Assembly (NCBI GenBank): GCA_964030785.1
Contig: OZ034968.1
Location: 41,810,686 to 41,874,685, forward strand
DNA: 64,000 nt
Direction: 5' to 3'
Source: Siderastrea siderea
Taxonomy: Eukaryota; Cnidaria; Anthozoa; Scleractinia; Rhizangiidae
Shown piece by piece: positions 1 to 11,798 of this stretch. The notes beneath the pieces are model-generated. The model saw only the letters and a list, made by a program, of their open reading frames with translations. It had not been told where the DNA came from and did no database searches. The translations under genes were made by a program, and so were the position numbers. Position 1 is the stretch's first letter. Each line of letters begins with the position of its first letter.

Positions 1-156
1 AGACATCGTCGCAAAGCCACCATATTAAACTTTGGACTCTGTTTTCTCTCACTTGTTGTGAAAAAAAAAAGTTTGACAATAAATTATTTTTTTTTTATTT
101 TCTTGTTTTTTTGGAGTCAAGGACCACCCCCGTTCCAAAAATTGGACTTTGGACTT

Positions 157-325
157 TGAGCCCGCGTTTTCTCAGCGGTTCCCCTTGAGCCCGCGATCCC
201 TTTTTCCACCTGGTCAGCGGTTTCCCATTCTAAATCACGTGACTTCCGGTTCCCATGAGCCCGCGATCCCTTTTTTCCCACTGGTCAGCGGTTTCCCATT
301 CTAAACCATGTGACTTCCGGTTCCA
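157..325. repeat. 70-bp tandem duplication
   Basis: Two adjacent copies of a unit of about 70 bp (186-255 and 256-325) share TGAGCCCGCGATCCC, TGGTCAGCGGTTTCCCATTC and TGACTTCCGGTTCC with a few substitutions. A partial third copy precedes them at 157-185. The stretch lies just downstream of the minus-strand gene at 407-2663, so it may be in its 3' flank. Confidence 0.8.
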
Positions 326-406
326 GGCACTTCCGGTTCCGGTGACGTCATTGTTTTGCTCTCGACCAATCAGAAGCCAGTCTGAGTCCCATACTAGCCC
401 AACTTA

Positions 407-2663
407 CTACTGACGTCTTGCCTGGAAACTTGGAGAGGGCGCCTTGGACATCCCCTTCAGAATCGACGCAGCCTCCTTGGCCATTTTAGCTCTTAGGGGA
501 TCCCCAACAAGACCAAGCATCAAACGCTGAAGATGGTCGGCGCCGAGGGACGGCTGCCTAGCCTTTACTTCCTCAAGCGCCGCGGCGTATTCGTCCGCCT
601 TCTCGTGCGCCTGCGTCCTTGCCAGGCGTACGAGGGTCTCCAAAAGCTCGATAGCTTCAAAGCGGGCAAAGAGGGACGACGGCCTATTCAGATGCCTTCT
701 AAGGGCTAGCAGCGCATTAGCGCAACTTTCGGCAGACCTCTCCTGCTCGAGAAGTTTAATTTTGTCTTCCAACATCCTGATACGGTCAACTGGCTGTTAA
801 AGAAAAACGTAAGGGGAGAATAAAGGATGTCACCATGACATAAACACTACGGCACAAGTAACCACAAATTGCACGGTTTACCACGCAAAAGCTGCGGGAA
901 GCAATCAAAATTATCGACCAAACCAGCACAACAGATAATGAAATCATGCTGCAGTTCTTAGGTCCACTGCCTAAACGCACTTATACTTTAAAACTCCGCC
1001 ACTAGCTATACAGCTGACAAAAGCGAAATGAGCGCACCAAAAACGTGCCACACCCTCAGACTGCGGAAAGCTATACAATAATTAAGTAATTTACCTAATC
1101 AACTGAAGACCCGGACTAAACAATCCACAGCCCTCCAGGCGGCCGGCCCTAGGCCAAACTCGAAAAATTATGTCAAAGCTCTACAGACTTTTGGCTCTCT
1201 AGGCCGCAGTCAAAGAACAATTTACAGCTCTAGGCTGTTGGCTCTCCAGGCCGCACTTAAATAACAATTCACAGCCCTCCAGGCTGTTGGCTCTCCAGGC
1301 CGCACTTAAATAACAACTTACAGCTCTCCAGGCTGTTGGCTCTCCAGGCCGCACTTAAATAACAATTCACAGCCCTCCAGGCTGTTGGCTCTCCAGGCCG
1401 CACTTAAATAACAATTTACAGCTCCCCAGGCTGTTGGCTCTCCAGGCCGCACTTAAATAACAACTTACAGCTCTCCAGGCTGTTGGCTCTCCAGGCCGCA
1501 CTTAAATAATAATTCACAGCTCTACAGACTTTTGGCTCTCCGGGCCGCACTTAAATAATAATTTGCAGCTCTACAGACTTTTGGCACTCCAGGCCGCACT
1601 TAAATAATAATTTACAGCTCTCCAGGCTGTTGGCTCTCCAGGCCACACTTAAATAATAATTTACAGCTCTCCAGGCTGTTGGCTCTCCAGGCCACACTTA
1701 AATAATAATTTACAGCTCTCCAGGCTGTTGGCTCTCCAGGCCACACTTAAATAATAATTTACAGCTCTCCAGGCTGTTGGCTCTCCAGGTCACACTTAAA
1801 TAATAATTTACAGCTCTCCAGGCTGTTGGCTCTCCAGGCCACACTTAAATAATAATTTACAGCTCTCCAGGCTGTTGGCTCTCCAGGCCATACTTCAAAA
1901 ATTGTGTCACCGCTACAGGTTTCTGGCTCTCCTAGAGGTTGCCGGCCCAACGGGCCATATAAACATCAAACTTGAACGTATAAAGCAGTAAGCGCCGACC
2001 TTAAGATAGTTCGAGGCACGCAAAAGGTGGCGGCACAGACTACATGAACGCGAAAGAGCAACGAAACAACAGGAATAACGCAGTAAACCGCAATAAAAGC
2101 GCGAAACAAACTACGAAACAATCTAAAATAAGAGAATGAAAAAGGACAAATATGCAAAAAACTGACCCCAAAAGAAATAAACACCCCAAGAGGGCAAAAA
2201 ACTTGTAAAACAGCGAACCAAAAACACAACAAGACTAACGAGGTTGAAAATAAAACAAAAGGGAATCGCACCTTGTGCCAAAAAGCCGTAAAACAGTGTT
2301 AAAGATAGAAAACCGAACAAGGACACTAAGCTAGCGAAAAAACTACCAAAACCCGCCTGCAATAACGGCCAAAAACGATGATAGGCAAACAACACGAAGA
2401 AAAAGCCAGACAAGAAAACGCGAGGAGGCGAACAAGCAGGCCAGCGTAACGACTAAAGCGCGAAACCTAACCCGTGCCGCGAAAATGCAAAACGTAACAT
2501 AAGACTAAACACAGAAATGAAAATCTACCTCTTGAACAACCACAGGAGCCGGTGCAACAGGTGCCGGTTCAACAGCCGGTATAACAACGGGTAATGGATC
2601 AGGAACTGGCGCCGCCGGAGCTGGCGGCAAAGGCAAAACAGGATCGGCGTCGGCTTCGGCCAT
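407..2663 (-). CDS. Two-exon coiled-coil protein of unknown function
   Basis: I do not recognise the family. Exon 1 (2529-2663) starts at ATG 2663-2661 and encodes 45 residues rich in Pro, Ala and Val (MAEADADPVLPLPP at the start). It ends at a donor AG|GTAGAT. Exon 2 (407-793) follows a good acceptor, a T-rich tract then ACAG at 794-797. It continues in the same phase (0) as PVDRIRMLEDKIKLLEQER, giving about 173 residues with stop TAG at 407-409. Exon 2 is predicted helical and coiled-coil-like, rich in Ala, Glu, Arg and Leu, with no cysteines suggesting a zinc knuckle beyond one Cys. The matching phase across the intron and the codon-rich, high-GC exons against an AT-rich background support a real gene. 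A Gag-like protein of a retroelement is possible but unproven. The 1.7-kb intron is largely a 49-bp minisatellite. Confidence 0.55.
1122..1905. repeat. 49-bp minisatellite inside an intron
   Basis: About 15 head-to-tail copies of a 49-bp unit. The unit contains CAGCTCTCCAGGCTGTTGGC, then TCTCCAGGCCGCACTTAAAT and an ATAA-rich spacer. The spacing was read directly from unit starts at 1272, 1321 and 1370. Variants (CACACTT for CGCACTT; CTACAGACTTTTGG for CTCCAGGCTGTTGG) cluster along the array, indicating local homogenisation. The array lies within the intron 794-2528 of the minus-strand gene. Confidence 0.95.
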
Positions 2664-2755
2664 GAGTGCTGGTGGCGGTCAAAAAACTTAGAAGAAACCT
2701 TTATGGTGACTCAACCGAACTCCGTTAAACTGACCACGAGGTGACTGAAACTTCG

Positions 2756-2769
2756 ATATTTAAAGCAGA
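2756..2769 (-). promoter_or_regulatory. Possible TATA-like element upstream of exon 1
   Basis: On the minus strand the sequence reads CTGCTTTAAATATC about 95 bp upstream of the ATG at 2663. This is a plausible distance for a TATA-like element with a short 5' UTR. The composition alone is weak evidence. Confidence 0.25.
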
Positions 2770-3484
2770 AGGCCGCAAAGCATCACGCCAACAGTGCGCA
2801 ATAACAGAATGCTGGAATTTGAAAATCTTAAGCCTTCCCGCGTGACGGGCTAATTATGTATGCAGTGAGAATAGTGAGCAATCTGATATTTCTACTCAAT
2901 TTCCTTTTGAACTTTAGTGCGTAATCTTTAATATTTTTCTTTGAGCAATTCTAGTGTATTTCATTCGAAAAGTAGAAATCGTGACTATTCTAGATTGAGT
3001 CTGTGTTGTTTTTTCTATCTAGATTGTTTTTCTTCGGCACCGCATATTGGGTTGTTTTGACTAATTCGTAAAGTTTATAGTCTTACTGTAAAGCTCCATA
3101 TGTTTTTTGTTCAGTTGTGGAATATTTTATCTTCCTTCTATTGTTATATTTTTTGGTTTCTTCATTTGAAGCGAATGACATTTCTGTCCCGATTTAGCGA
3201 CTAAACTTAGAATCGCCGTTTCAGTGAGTGAGTTCAGTGTGGCATGTTTTCGTGTTCGTTTTGTTTTTAACTGCTAAGCCATTTCAGTGTGTCTTTAGTT
3301 ACAGATCGAAACGAAAATCTTTATTTAAGTAACTATAAGCAAAGCATTTCTCGGTTTAAGTCTATTTTGTCTAAAATGAGACTCTAAAAGCTTCCTAAAA
3401 TTAGTTGAGGGTGTGTTCTTCAAAGCGCCCGATTAATACCTCGCGGGTGAAAAACTTGTGTCATTTTCTCTTGATAATTATACG
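2770..3484. other. Intergenic, nothing recognised
   Basis: AT-rich sequence with no supported coding region or repeat. It ends at the 15-bp target duplication of the downstream LINE. Confidence 0.5.
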
Positions 3485-3499
3485 TGTGCTTGAAAGTTT
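3485..3499. repeat. LINE target-site duplication, 3'-side copy
   Basis: TGTGCTTGAAAGTTT occurs here and again at 11877-11891, exactly flanking the Tx1-like LINE. The two 15-bp copies are identical, and the bases beyond them differ. Confidence 0.9.
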
Positions 3500-3799
3500 T
3501 TTGTGGGGGGGGGAGGGGGTCAAGCAATCCTTTATTAAAATACACAGAAAGTTTTCAAAATAGGCAGTAACAAATAGCAAAACAACAATTACAAGCTGCT
3601 AAAAAAAGGGGCGTCACACAAGCTACGTTATGTAGAGAAAAAAAACAACAACAACGCAGTATGCAAAAAAAGGTGTTAGGCAAACAGAATCAGTCATTAA
3701 AGTAAGACATAGTTTAAGTAGCAGAAATTGCAAGGCTTGTAACACACTGGCTAGATAATGAAGTATACTTCTTGCAGGGGAGGTAGAGGAGAGCACTTT

Positions 3800-6700
3800 C
3801 TAGAAAAAAGACTTTAAAATCTCCCATTTCTTTGGTACTTCAGCACCAGTTTTAACCTGGATATCGTACACAGATTTCAGGTATTTTATGAAGCCTTCTA
3901 TTCTTGGAGCAGTTTCTTTCTTTTTACAAATCCAGATGTAGTATCTAGCTAAGAGACAGCAAAAGTTAATTTGGTGATGGTGGTTTGAAGAATCCGGCCT
4001 CAGTCCTAACGCAACGGAGACTTCCAATTTGTAGTTGTCCGTAATAATATTACGTCCATTTAACAGCGCGGTTAAGGAGTTCCAGTAGACGACTACCTTA
4101 GAGCATTCCCAGAAGAGATGCCGAAGCTTCTCCTGTTCTTTTCCACAGAAAGAGCACTTTGAGTTGTCTTTTAGTCCAATCGTTTGTTGCTATTCTTCTG
4201 TGTAATAGTTTAAATTGGAACTCTAAAAGTCTTGTACGTTTTGTGTATTTAGAAGCTAGCAGGTAAGTTTTACGCCAATCGAAATCCTTGTCGTCTTCGT
4301 TGCAATCCTTAATCCATTTTTGTTGATTTTGAGTTGGCGCAATGGATTTCTTTGATATGAGTTTAGCGTATATGAGACGGCTTGCACGGTTAGATTTTGA
4401 AAAATTTTCTAGGAGGCTTTCATATTTGGGATTTTGATACAAAGGCCCTTACATTTGCTCCAGAGGGATTTGATTGCAGAGAGGAGTCCATAAAACTTAA
4501 GGGGGCAAGTGGGGAGATTGTATTTGCTCTGAAAATCGGTCAAAGATAAGAAGTTGTTGTGACTATCTTTCAAGTCCTTTACTTTTCTGATACCCTTGTT
4601 GAGCCAATCTTTGTAGAAATCCGGGAGGTTATTAATTCTAAAGAGTGAATTGTACCACAGACATTGGTCATGAAATTGGTTTTCCGACGTGATGCGGTGT
4701 TCAAAATTAACTTCGGACCAAATTGACAGAATCTCACTAATGAAACAGTTTGAGACATTGAGAAGGTTAGTCGTGTCTTCCTTGTTCAGATTACTCATGA
4801 AGGCTAATGTGCCTCCATATTTCTGGAGCTCTTTATCAAAAAAAAGTTTCCATTTCCCTTGATTTTCTTTATCCAGATACTTTTTTACCCACGTGGCCTT
4901 TAGGGACTTGTTGAAAGACTGTATATCAATCATCTTGAGGCCACCATTTGAGTAGTCATTAATCATGATGCCTCGTTTGATTTTGTCACCTTTTTCATTC
5001 CAAAGGAACGTATAAAAGAGTTTGTTGACCTCCTCAATTGCTTTCTCAGTAGTACGTAATGGCGACAAAACGTAGACAAGTTGAGAAGCAACTAGGCTCT
5101 TTAAAACTGCAATTTTTCCAAATAAGGTTAACCTTCGATATTTCCAACAACTCAAAATATTTCGTACTTTGTCTACCTTTTCGTTATAATATAAAGCCGC
5201 CGTTTCTTCAGGGTCGATCGAGAACCATACACCTAAAGCTTTAACTTTATATCTAGGTCATTTAAAGTTTCTCCCCGGGAATTGAATTGGATCCTTTCCA
5301 CAGTTACTTCCGATCCAAAACGCTTCAGTTTTTGTGTCGTTGAGTCTGAGGCCGGACACTTCGTAGAAATCGTCTAGCATTTCGAGAGAAGCGATTGAAG
5401 ATTTCTTCGACCCGTCCAGAGTAAGAGTTGTGTCATCTGCATATTGGCTCAATTTGATCTCCTTGTTGTTTACCAGAATTCCAACAATTTTTTTTTGTTT
5501 TTACGAATAGCCTTGGCCAACACTTCGGCTGATAAAATGAACAAGTAAGGCGAGAGAGAGCAGCCCTGTCTAACACCTCTTTGTAAATTGCTCGCCCATC
5601 CATTATTCAAGACGCAGCTTTCTGGGCAACGATAAAAAAGGTTTATCCAGCTAATAATCCCTTTACCGAAGCCAAAATGTTCGAGAGTTTTCCTGATAAA
5701 AGTCCATTCTAGTGTGTCGAAGGCTTTTTCAAAATCGAGGAACAGGATTAAGCCCGGAATATTATTCTCTTTGGCGAAACAAATGACACTTTCTAGAAGG
5801 CGGATGTTTTCTCCTATAAATCTACCTTTTATAAAGCCCGTCTGGTCGTTATTGATAAGGTTGGGAATAACAGATTTCAAGCGATTAGCGATTGATTTTG
5901 CTGCTATTTTATAGTCGCAGTTAAGAAGGGTTAGGGGCCTCCAATTCTTTTTTAGGGAGGGGTCTGCGTCCTTCTTGGGGATAAGCTTAATAATGCCTCT
6001 TTTTTGTGTTATTGATAATTGGCCCGATTCATAAGCAAAATTAAGTGCACTGATAAGAATGGAGGAAATATCTTTCCAAAAAACTTTATAAAACTCCGCT
6101 TGCAATCCATCAGTCCCAGGAGTCTTTTCTGATTCCATATATTTTAGTGCCTCTAAGCATTCTTTTTCCGTGAGAAGCCCTTCACAGGCTTCCCGCTCGT
6201 CATCTCGAAGGACTGTATCATTTTCTTGCCTAAAGAAAGTAGATGTGTCTTGAATATTATGAGGAACAATTTTGGATGAGTAGAGATTCTTATAGAAAGA
6301 GACACATTCGGTTAATATTTCTTTATCCGAAGTGACAAAATTGTTTTCCTTTACCTTAATCTGACTTATTATCCCTTGGTTGTAATGTCGTTTTTCAAGA
6401 TTTAGAAAGTACTTAGTATTTTTTCTCCTTCGTTGTGCCATCGAGTCTTCGATCTCAGGATTGCTCCTTTAGTGCGTGTTTCAATAATTCTTTCAAGTTC
6501 TCCTTTCTTTTCGTTGAGTTGCTCTTCGAGCGGTAAATTTTGCAAGTCGGTGTTTTTCTGTGGTCGATTTCCTTCTCTAGTCTGGCAATCGTTTGTTCCA
6601 GTGCTGCCTGCCATTGGTTTGTTTGTTTCTTTTTAATTTTGGAATATAATAGCGATTTTCGCGCACTTTTAACTTTATCATTTCCCAGAGCAGTGAGGGG

Positions 6701-7537
6701 TTAACCGTCTCATCGCCCTTATATTCGTTCTGCGTTTCCTGAATGACTGACTTAATTTGGTTAACATAATCAATTTCTTGTTGAATGTTGATGTGTTAAG
6801 TTTCTAGAAACCCGGCCCACGGGGATTTGAATGTAAGGAGAAGTTTAACGTGATCATAGAGTGGTCTGTTTTATATCCTGGATTGATGTCAGCGTTGGTT
6901 ACCTTGTTGACCACACTCTGACGTGTCAAGAAAAAATCTAGCCTAGAATGTATACTTGGGTGACGTTTCTCCAGTTGTACCTAGAGCTTTCCGGGTGGAG
7001 AACCCTCCAAACATCTATCAAATTTCTCACAGAATTCTTTCACGATTTTAACGCTGTTTTGATGTGTTCTGAACAGGCCACCCCTTTTGTCCTTCTCTAA
7101 ATCTATTACTAGATTGTAATCACCTCCAATAACAATGTCATCGCAATTAAAGTCTGAGAGATGGTCAAAAAAATCGAGGAAAAAGGCTGGGCTATTTTCA
7201 TTCGGAGCATAAATGTTCGCCAAGGTTAAAGATTTTAAATTTGCTTGGATGTCGCATATAATGAAGCGTCCGGAGGGGTAACAAAGAGTTTTTGAATCTG
7301 CAAATTAAAAGTATTGTTAAAAAGTATACAAACACCTGCTTTGTTGCTACTAAAAGTGCTAAAGATAGCTTGGTATCCCCATTCCGCGGACCATACCGGA
7401 TTCGTGTTTTCAGTGCAATGACACTCCTGCAGCATATAAATTGAATACTTTTTTGATCGAAGCCAATTAAACACTTCTCTTCGCTTAAGGTTGTCCCTAA
7501 GTCCCCTGACATTTAAAGAAGCTATTGTCAGAGCCAT
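3800..7537 (-). pseudogene. LINE ORF2: AP endonuclease and reverse transcriptase, frameshifted
   Basis: ORF2 starts at ATG 7537-7535 (MALTIASLNVRG). The AP-endonuclease domain shows SLNVRG, MLQECH, ANIYAPNE, VIGGDYN and a TDHS motif near 6870. It cleaves target DNA to prime reverse transcription. A linker with RSKTRWHNEGEK leads into the reverse transcriptase (about 6441-5258), with TPGTDGLQAEFYK, QTGFIKGRFIGENIR, LFLDFEKAFD, QGCSLSPYLF and the catalytic SQYADDT. A C-terminal region follows (RRLTLFGKIAVLKSLV, FYTFLWN, then FQFKLLHRRIATNDW). At least five frame changes (near 7230, 6430, 5460, 5200 and 4420, with another below 4090) and a degraded stretch at 6615-6980 split it, so no functional enzyme is made. 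Confidence 0.92.
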
Positions 7538-8178
7538 GGCTGTTGTCCGAAGTTGCGTAAAAAAAGAATTCCTTCGTGCCGTGGTGTTAAAGCTCTGCAA
7601 TTTCTGCAATTTACATATCGAAAAATTCTAATCCTGCAAAATAAACAACATTATTTTTTTCTCAGCGCGTGAGCGGGCAAGATGAACCAAATCCTGCAAT
7701 CTGATTGGTTCCGGGAGCGGGCGGAATTTTCCGATCTTGACCGCGGTCAACGGAACGGCAATAACAAAAAATTTGTAATGGGTTTTTAAAACCTTTAAAA
7801 TCTTTAAAACGTTCTCCGAAACTTAGAATTCTGAAATTTTTTGTACATTGTCGTTAAAAACTTTCTTTCCAAAATTTCTTGTTAAAATACCGAAGGTTGT
7901 ACAATGTAAATCGCCTCTTCCCTTTCGACAAACATTTGAGTAAATCGAGCAGGAGTTAGCTACATGTATCAAAATTTGGGAAAATAAAGGGGTTTCTTTT
8001 AGTTATATTGCTTCCTGTGATTTCTGAGTTTTAACAGAGTAAAAAAGCGTATTTTGCTGCTCTGGTGTCACAAACGGCTTCGTTTCATGGTTCATTTTAC
8101 GCGCGCTTGTAAAACGTTGCTTTCCGAAAACAACAAGACACGTTTAACTTTTGAAAAACAACAAGAAAAAAATTAAAA

Positions 8179-8322
8179 TATTATTTGCCGGCCTTGGTCG
8201 GTCCGTATTGAGAAAAACTGTGCCCTCGGTCTTGAGCACGGCCCTCGGCCTGCGGCCTCGGGCCGTACTCAAGACCTCTGGCACAGTTTTTCTCAATACG
8301 GACCTCCCGGCCGGCAAATAAT
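8179..8322. repeat. Fold-back hairpin element, 144 bp
   Basis: A near-perfect inverted repeat. The left arm begins TATTATTTGCCGGCC and contains GTCCGTATTGAGAAAAACTG. The right arm is its complement and ends GGCCGGCAAATAATA. The apex is GC-rich (CTCGGCCTGCGGCCTCGGG). Related palindromes with GTCCGTA and CTGTGCCC cores occur at 12369-12520 and 15537-15643. It sits within the inter-ORF part of the LINE together with 7622-8178, where I see no coding sequence. Confidence 0.85.
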
Positions 8323-8491
8323 ATATATGTACCCAACAGAAAGCAGCGAAAAAATATGAAGACAGAACTGTGTAATAGAAATCAAAAATAGGGCTAAAAG
8401 AAGATTAACAAGAAAGTTAACAAGGCCGAACATATATCTACCAAGTGCCAAAAAAAGCACACAATATACAGACTACTAAAGAAAGTAAATA

Positions 8492-8920
8492 CACCTTTTG
8501 CTGTTCATTACGAGAAAATACGCAATCATTTGCGTGAAACGGCGATCAATTACGCGAAGAGACATTCATTAGCGCGAAAATACCAACATTTGCGCAAAAG
8601 TCAGATTCAATAGCGATTTTTGCATTTTAATCAACATTCAATAACACCTTTGGGCATTCATATGCGTCATTTGGCATACAAAAGAGAAAAATATACTTTC
8701 ATTTGTGCTAGTATGCAAGTCATTAACACCATCTTGAATGTCAATAGGGACAATAAACAAACATTAAAGTGAAAATACCATTTATTAACATTTCTGTCAC
8801 ACTGAAAGCAATTCAATAGAATTCCTGGACGGCCTTAGTGTGGATGAGACAAACATTAATGCACTTGTACAAACAATTACGTGTTCTTTAAATTCAATAA
8901 ACAAAAAAACGATTTTCAAT
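8492..8920 (+). repeat. Left terminal inverted repeat of the IS630-type element
   Basis: Matches the reverse complement of 10215-10642 over its whole length. Its outer part carries several spaced copies of a motif close to ATTTGCGCGAAA or ATTACGCGAAG, which could be subterminal transposase-binding sites. Confidence 0.9.
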
Positions 8921-9118
8921 GGAACAATACCTATTTTGCCTGAAATTTTCATTGCCAGTGTGATGCCCATGATATGTACATGTATGTACAACCCTTTGGA
9001 TAGGTTACGTAACCTTTGTCAAGTGCAAAATAGGATAAAAGGATCAGAAAATTTTTTCCTGTACATTTCTCTTCGTGCGCGTTTTTTGACTACTGGTACA
9101 TGTACATGTACATACAAA

Positions 9119-10054
9119 ATGCCTCGAAGAAATCGAATACCTCTCGAACACAGAGAGAGAATCGTTAGAGCTTTTGAGGACGAGCAGGAAGACTATCTTT
9201 TGGTCGCAGATACGTTGGGCGTGAATCGATCAGCGGCAAGGGGTATCGTGGCGCGTTACATCACAGAAGGCAGAATTCGGGAGAGACCAAGAGGTGGAAG
9301 AAACAACGTGCGCGTGGATGATGAAACGAGAGACTGTCTAGAGCAAATTATCAACGAAAACTGTCTGCTCACACTTGTTCAAATAAACAGTGAATTAAGG
9401 AGACGGTTACCAGCCAAACCCGAGATACATGACCGTCCTGTATCAAGAACGTTAGACGGGATGCTGTTCCGAGTGAAACTGGTCAGACCCCTCCCTGCTG
9501 ACAGAAACAGACCTGACGTGCTGAACAAGCGAGTCGTTTACGCGAACTGGTTTATGAATCACGCCATAGTCCGTCACTGTGTGTTTGTCGACGAATGCGG
9601 CTACAATATGTATTTGGACGGCCAGAAGTCACGGTAGGGCGCGGCAAGGAGATTGGGCGTACCGCCAAGTGTGCGGTCAGCGTGGACGAAACCTGACCGT
9701 GACAATGGCAATTTCGCCCATGACGGACTTGTGTTTTCGTCAGCCGCTGTGGGAGGAATGAACGCTGAGCGTTTTAACAACTTCCTGGCACAGGCGAGGA
9801 CGAACTTAGATCCTGACGAGTCAGTGATCTTTGTTTATGACGGAGCACCGGCCCACAGAAACCCGACCATTCCCGCCCCAAATACAGAGCTTAAAATGCT
9901 TCCACCCTACAGCCCTTTCCTCAACATCGTGGAACAGGCAATAAGCAGTCTTAAAGCGGCCATCAAGGCCGACATCTCCCGTCCTGAAATCCAAAGACTT
10001 ATGGACAACAGAGATGAAGCAAGAGCCCGAAGAATCCCACTAGGGGATTTTTGA
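9119..10054 (+). pseudogene. IS630-type DDE transposase, two compensating frameshifts
   Basis: The reading frame starts at ATG 9119 (MPRRNRIPLEHRERIVRAF). An N-terminal helix-turn-helix (ADTLGVNRSAARGIV) should bind the terminal repeats. The RNase H-like core shows the first Asp in FVDECGYNMYL, the second in FVYDGAPAHRN, and the final Glu in PPYSPFLNIVEQ. I count 30 residues between the second Asp and the Glu, fewer than the usual 34. Frame 1 stops at 9637. The protein continues in the next frame (RARQGDWAYRQVCGQRGRN, about 9628-9725) and returns to frame 1 by about 9735 (LVFSSAAVGGMNAERF). These two opposite frameshifts inactivate it. Another start upstream (8840) lies inside the terminal repeat and is less likely. 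The C-terminus ends at 10054. Confidence 0.9.
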
Positions 10055-10214
10055 ACACAACAACTTCTTGAAGCTCTACACAGAAACATCGACACCGTCA
10101 CCGCAGCTAAATGTGCTCAATGGTACCGTTTAATGCAGACCTACCTGCCAAGATGTTTAAACAGAGAGGTTATTGAGGGATAGATTAAAATTCAGGTACT
10201 ATAGGTACTATTCA

Positions 10215-10642
10215 ATTGAAAATCGTTTTTTGTTTATTGAATTTAAAGAACGCGTAATTGTTTGTACAAGTGCATTAATGTTTGTCTCATCCACACTAAG
10301 GCCGTCCAGGAATTCTATTGAATTGCTTTCAGTGTGAAAGAAATGCTAATAAATGGTATTTTCACTTTAATGTTTGTTTATTGTCGCTATTGACATTCAA
10401 GATGGTGTTAATGACTTGCATGCTAGCGCAAATGAAAGTATATTTCTCTTTTTTGTATGCCGAATGACGCATATGAATGCCCAAAAGTGTTATTGAATGT
10501 TGATTAAAATGCAAATATCGTTATTGAATCTGATTTATGCGCAAATGTTCGTACTTTCGCGCTCATGAATGTCTCTTCGCGCAATTGAAGGCCGTTTCAC
10601 GCAAATGATTGCGTATTTTTTCGTAATGAACAGCAAAAGGTG
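10215..10642 (-). repeat. Right terminal inverted repeat of the IS630-type element
   Basis: Mirror copy of 8492-8920, ending GCAAAAGGTG immediately before the TA at 10643-10644. Confidence 0.9.
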
Positions 10643-10869
10643 TAAATAAATAAAATCTAATCTAACCCGGGGGAGTACTGATTACAGCCAGGTCTATATA
10701 AGCTTCTTATGCGGGAAAGCTAAAACACCCGAAACGAAACGAGAGGAAAAAAAGAAAAAGGTATTCGGTACAGCTATTCCTCTCCCCGCTTGATAAGATT
10801 AAGAAAGAATGAAAGGATATGGTTTATAGCAAGTCTGGAGTTGTTCATTATTCGCCTGGTACATAACAA

Positions 10870-11798
10870 CTAGGGGTTTTCCAGTAGGCCATAGTTTACC
10901 ACGAATATAAGTTCATCTGGTTGGGGTCTGCTAAAAGATGCGGGGATGTTGTGCTCTTTTGCTTTTTTGAGAGTGGCCATTTGATCTTTCCGTCGCTTTA
11001 CAATCTCGGCTGGTAGGATTTGGAACATTTGATACGTAGTGCCTTGGAGTCGGCGGCCCAGCGCGAAGATGTCCTCGCAGTCCTTGTATCGGAGAAAACG
11101 CTCTAAAATTGGTCGCGGCTCATCTTCAGATCTCCTTTTACCCAGGCGAAGAACCCGCTGTATCTCCATTGTTGAGGCATTCATATAACCAAACTCATCT
11201 TCTAAGAATTTTCTTAGTACTGCCTCTGTGTCCTCTTGCTTTTCGTTTTCGGTGGTTGACTCTCTGATGTTTGTGAATTTGATGTTTTCTCTTCTCGAGT
11301 AGGCCTCGAGGTAGAGATCCTTGGTCTTTAAGTCTTCCATTTTAGCTTGACACTTTTGTTTTTTCAATTCAAGCTCTGTAATTTTGGATTCGTAGCCTTT
11401 TAGTTGTGACTGAAGCGCGGCCAGTTTGTCGTTGCATTCCTTTTCTGTTGTGCTACATCTCCGTGTTAGGTCATCAAGATCTTGCGTAGTGGACGCCTCA
11501 AAAATTTCCAATTTCTCGGTCCTAGCCTCAAGGGCAGCCAGGGAAGCTTCAATGTTTTCATCGAGCTTTCGATGGAATCCAGTTTCTCCAGTTTGCGGAT
11601 GATCATCTCGAGTTTTTTGCTTACATCATTAGTCAGTTCGAGAGCAGCCATGATCTCGTCGCTCGAGTCGTCGTCACTGACTGATAAGAGAGTGTTTTTC
11701 TGCTTTTTTGAATCCGGCGAATTCGTTTTATCTTCAACAGAACTACCGGAGGTTCTATTCCTTCGCTTTCGAACAAATTACACCAGGGTATCGGCCAT
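10870..11798 (-). pseudogene. LINE ORF1: coiled coil plus RRM-like RNA-binding protein
   Basis: This is the ORF1 protein of the Tx1/L1-like element, which coats the retrotransposon RNA. The start is ATG 11798-11796 (MADTLV), followed at codon 7 by an in-frame stop. The same frame then gives a charged segment (SVSDDDSSDEI) and MAALELTNDVSKKLEMIIRK. A frame change between about 11580 and 11511 leads to a Lys/Glu-rich coiled coil (residues with KECNDKLAALQSQLKGYESK). After it comes the RRM-like core typical of L1 ORF1p (LEAYSRRENIKFTNI, then LGKRRSEDEPRPILERF) and a C-terminal domain (ILPAEIVKRRKDQM). It ends at TAG 10872-10870. It is a pseudogene in this copy. Confidence 0.85.

Larger units (their letters stand above)
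8492..10642 (+). mobile_element. IS630/Tc1-type DNA transposon with long terminal inverted repeats
   Basis: The element is 2,151 bp, starts CACCTTTTGCTG and ends with the complement. A TA dinucleotide on each side (8490-8491 and 10643-10644) matches the TA target of the IS630-Tc1-mariner superfamily. The terminal inverted repeats are unusually long, about 430 bp (8492-8920 and 10215-10642), with substitutions and few indels. Between them lies one transposase reading frame on the plus strand. It is inserted inside the minus-strand LINE, so it is younger than that LINE. The transposase is interrupted, so this copy is not autonomous as it stands. Confidence 0.93.
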
